Assembly (NCBI RefSeq): GCF_007830175.1
Contig: NZ_VLKH01000012.1
Location: 62,001 to 126,000 of the forward strand
From: Sedimentibacter saalensis
GTDB taxonomy: Bacteria > Bacillota > Clostridia > Tissierellales > Sedimentibacteraceae
Direction: 5' to 3'
Length of the DNA stretch: 64,000 nucleotides
The position numbers and the translations under genes are program-made. The stretch's first letter is position 1; each line of letters starts with the position of its first letter. Shown piece by piece: positions 62,578-64,000 of the stretch. Below the pieces are notes generated by a model. That model saw only the letters and a program-made list of their open reading frames with translations, was not told the origin of the DNA and did no database searches.

Positions 62578-62602
62578 TGGTCACAGAGAACCGTCCCCTG
62601 TG
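62578..62602. repeat. REP-like palindrome before metY end
   Basis: GTCACAG and CTGTGAC flank AGAACCGTCCCC (62587-62598). It lies at the metY stop and could serve as its 3' hairpin. Confidence 0.7.
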
Positions 62603-62603
62603 A

Positions 62604-63893
62604 CTATTTGTATTGCAAAGCCTGATTTAAATCATAAATAATATCATCTATATGTTCTGTCCCTATTGATAATCTTATTGTACTTGGTTTAATTCCGCTT
62701 TCTTTTAGTTCTTCATCAGTCATTTGGCTGTGAGTTGTGCTTGCAGGATGTATTACAAGGGACTTAACATCAGCCACATTAGCCAACAAGCTGAATATTT
62801 GCAATCTATCTATGAAACTTTTAGCGTCATCTGCATTTCCTTTAATTTCAAAAGTAAATATTGAACCTCCTCCGTTAGGAAAATATTCATTGTACAGTTT
62901 GTTGTATTTATTATCCGGCAGACTTGGATGATTTACTCTTTCAACATTTGGATGATTATTTAAAAATTGAACTACCTTCAAAGCATTTTCAACGTGGCGT
63001 TCAACTCTTAGGGATAGAGTTTCTAAACCCTGAAGCAATAAAAAGCTGTTAAATGGACTTATGGTTGCTCCTAAGTCTCTCATTAGTGTTGTTCTTGCTT
63101 TAATAATATACGCTGCTTTTCCAACTGCCCGTGTGAAGCTTATTCCGTGATAGCTCTGATTTGGCTGTGTTAATATATCAAATTTTCCGCTGCCTTCCCA
63201 ATCAAAATTACCGCTGTCAACTATTACGCCTCCCATTGCTGTTCCATGACCACCTATGAATTTTGTTGCAGAATGAACAACTATGTCAGCTCCGTATTCA
63301 AATGGACGCAGCAGGAAAGGTGTTGCAAATGTATTGTCCACTATTAAAGGAATCTTATGTGCATGAGCTATGTCTGCAACCTGTTTAATATCTATAATGC
63401 TAGAATTTGGATTACCTAGACTTTCGATGAAAATTAGTTTTGTATTTTGCTTTATTGCATTTTCAAATGCACCTTCTTCGTCTGGATCAACAAATGTTGT
63501 TGTAATGCCGTCATCCTCTAATGTGTGTGCAAACAGATTATACGTTCCGCCGTAAATTGTATTGGCTGAAACCACATGGTCTCCATTTCTTGCAATATTT
63601 TTCACCGCATACGTGATAGCGGCAGCACCGCTTGCTGTAGAAAGTGCTCCAATACCACCTTCCAATGCATTTATTCTTTCTTCAAACACTGATGAAGTGG
63701 GGTTCATTAAACGTGTGTAAATATTACCGCCTTCACTTAAACTAAATCGGTTTGCCGCTTGATTGCTGTCCTTGAATACATAGGATGAAGTCATGTATAT
63801 TGGAACTGCTCTTGAATCAGTAGTTGGGTCAGGATTTTCCTGTCCTGCATGAAGCTGCAGTGTTTCAAACTTTAATTTTCTTTCTTCGCTCAT
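62604..63893 (-). CDS. metY: O-acetylhomoserine sulfhydrylase
   Basis: A PLP enzyme of 429 aa of the Cys/Met metabolism family that makes homocysteine from O-acetylhomoserine and sulfide. The N-terminus KFETLQLHAGQENPDPTT and VPIYMTSSYVF are typical of MetY. The PLP Lys is in VVHSATKFIGGHGTAMGG, and IHPASTTHSQMTDEEL is the C-terminal landmark. The start is ATG at 63893 behind AAGGAG. Any SAM or T-box leader would lie partly beyond the window; the 107 bases visible show none. Confidence 0.95.
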   Translation of the reverse strand: MSEERKLKFETLQLHAGQENPDPTTDSRAVPIYMTSSYVFKDSNQAANRFSLSEGGNIYTRLMNPTSSVFEERINALEGGIGALSTASGAAAITYAVKNIARNGDHVVSANTIYGGTYNLFAHTLEDDGITTTFVDPDEEGAFENAIKQNTKLIFIESLGNPNSSIIDIKQVADIAHAHKIPLIVDNTFATPFLLRPFEYGADIVVHSATKFIGGHGTAMGGVIVDSGNFDWEGSGKFDILTQPNQSYHGISFTRAVGKAAYIIKARTTLMRDLGATISPFNSFLLLQGLETLSLRVERHVENALKVVQFLNNHPNVERVNHPSLPDNKYNKLYNEYFPNGGGSIFTFEIKGNADDAKSFIDRLQIFSLLANVADVKSLVIHPASTTHSQMTDEELKESGIKPSTIRLSIGTEHIDDIIYDLNQALQYK

Positions 63894-64000
63894 GATTATT
63901 CTCCTTATACATAGATACCACATATCTATCCTTGAATATATTTATGTTTTGTTTATTATATCAGCGAATAAAGAAAAGTAATAATACTGAAAAATAATAA

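Noticed and set aside
63894..64000. SAM riboswitch or T-box before metY
   Set aside because: Only 107 bases are visible and none of the conserved aptamer parts appear; the leader may lie beyond the window.
1..64000. CRISPR array, tRNA or rRNA genes, replication origin
   Set aside because: I found no regularly spaced repeats, no cloverleaf-like tRNA with a TTCGA arm in context, no rRNA sequence and no DnaA-box cluster.

Overview
The window looks like a chromosome segment of a low-GC, spore-lineage anaerobic Firmicute. A Clostridia or Tissierellia type such as a Sedimentibacter relative is my inference. The grounds are strong purine-rich ribosome binding sites, frequent TTG/GTG starts, an AbrB/SpoVT-type remnant, a cobalamin riboswitch, TRAP uptake and clostridial-type DUF families. 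I see no rRNA, tRNA or CRISPR array.

Region 1 (1-3.4 kb) carries the start of a response regulator, divergent from a lantibiotic-immunity-like ABC transporter (LanFEG type). Its base composition is visibly more GC-rich than what follows, which suggests import.

Region 2 (3.4-16.2 kb) is an AT-rich defence island. In order it holds an AbrB/SpoVT pseudogene, a type I CBASS operon (CD-NTase, Cap15, small duplicated protein), an IS200/IS605-like remnant, and an HTH protein with an iterated operator. A fused SIR2-APAZ-Argonaute protein, a DNA methyltransferase/PD-(D/E)XK nuclease pair, a decayed serine recombinase and an OLD-like ATPase/TOPRIM gene follow. Degenerate copies of the 3' end of the rRNA methyltransferase gene rlmCD recur at about 11.1, 13.3 and 14.1 kb, and the intact gene ends at 16.14 kb. 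The right part of the island therefore appears to have been built by repeated insertion at that gene end.

Region 3 (16.1-32.4 kb) is mostly housekeeping: rlmCD, an aminotransferase, a secreted M28 peptidase, plsC, uppP, DUF134, the Ku/LigD end-joining pair, a lipoprotein, a rifampicin phosphotransferase, DUF4256, and cobT under a B12 riboswitch.

Region 4 (32.5-49.0 kb) is one 16.5-kb, single-strand hexuronate/pectin catabolic cluster. UxaC isomerises glucuronate and galacturonate. UxuB-UxuA and UxaB-UxaA take the two branches to 2-keto-3-deoxygluconate (KDG). KdgF-KduI-KduD bring unsaturated uronates to the same point. KdgK and KdgA split KDG to pyruvate and glyceraldehyde-3-phosphate. A DctPQM TRAP transporter and an MFS permease are the likely importers, and a GntR/FCD protein is the likely regulator.

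Region 5 (49.3-64 kb) holds an alkylation-repair operon (alkA-adaA-ogt), small metabolic genes, and a cell-surface O-acetylation set (DUF4358-MBOAT-DHHW). It also has a LysM/polysaccharide deacetylase, unknown proteins, a REP-associated tyrosine transposase (RAYT) and metY. From 30 kb rightwards a short palindromic REP-like motif (GGGGACGGTTCT) sits repeatedly between genes. The last codons of the RAYT gene are themselves this motif, and 3' fragments of RAYT lie at 57.6 and 59.0 kb, so the repeats and the transposase appear to form one REP/RAYT system.
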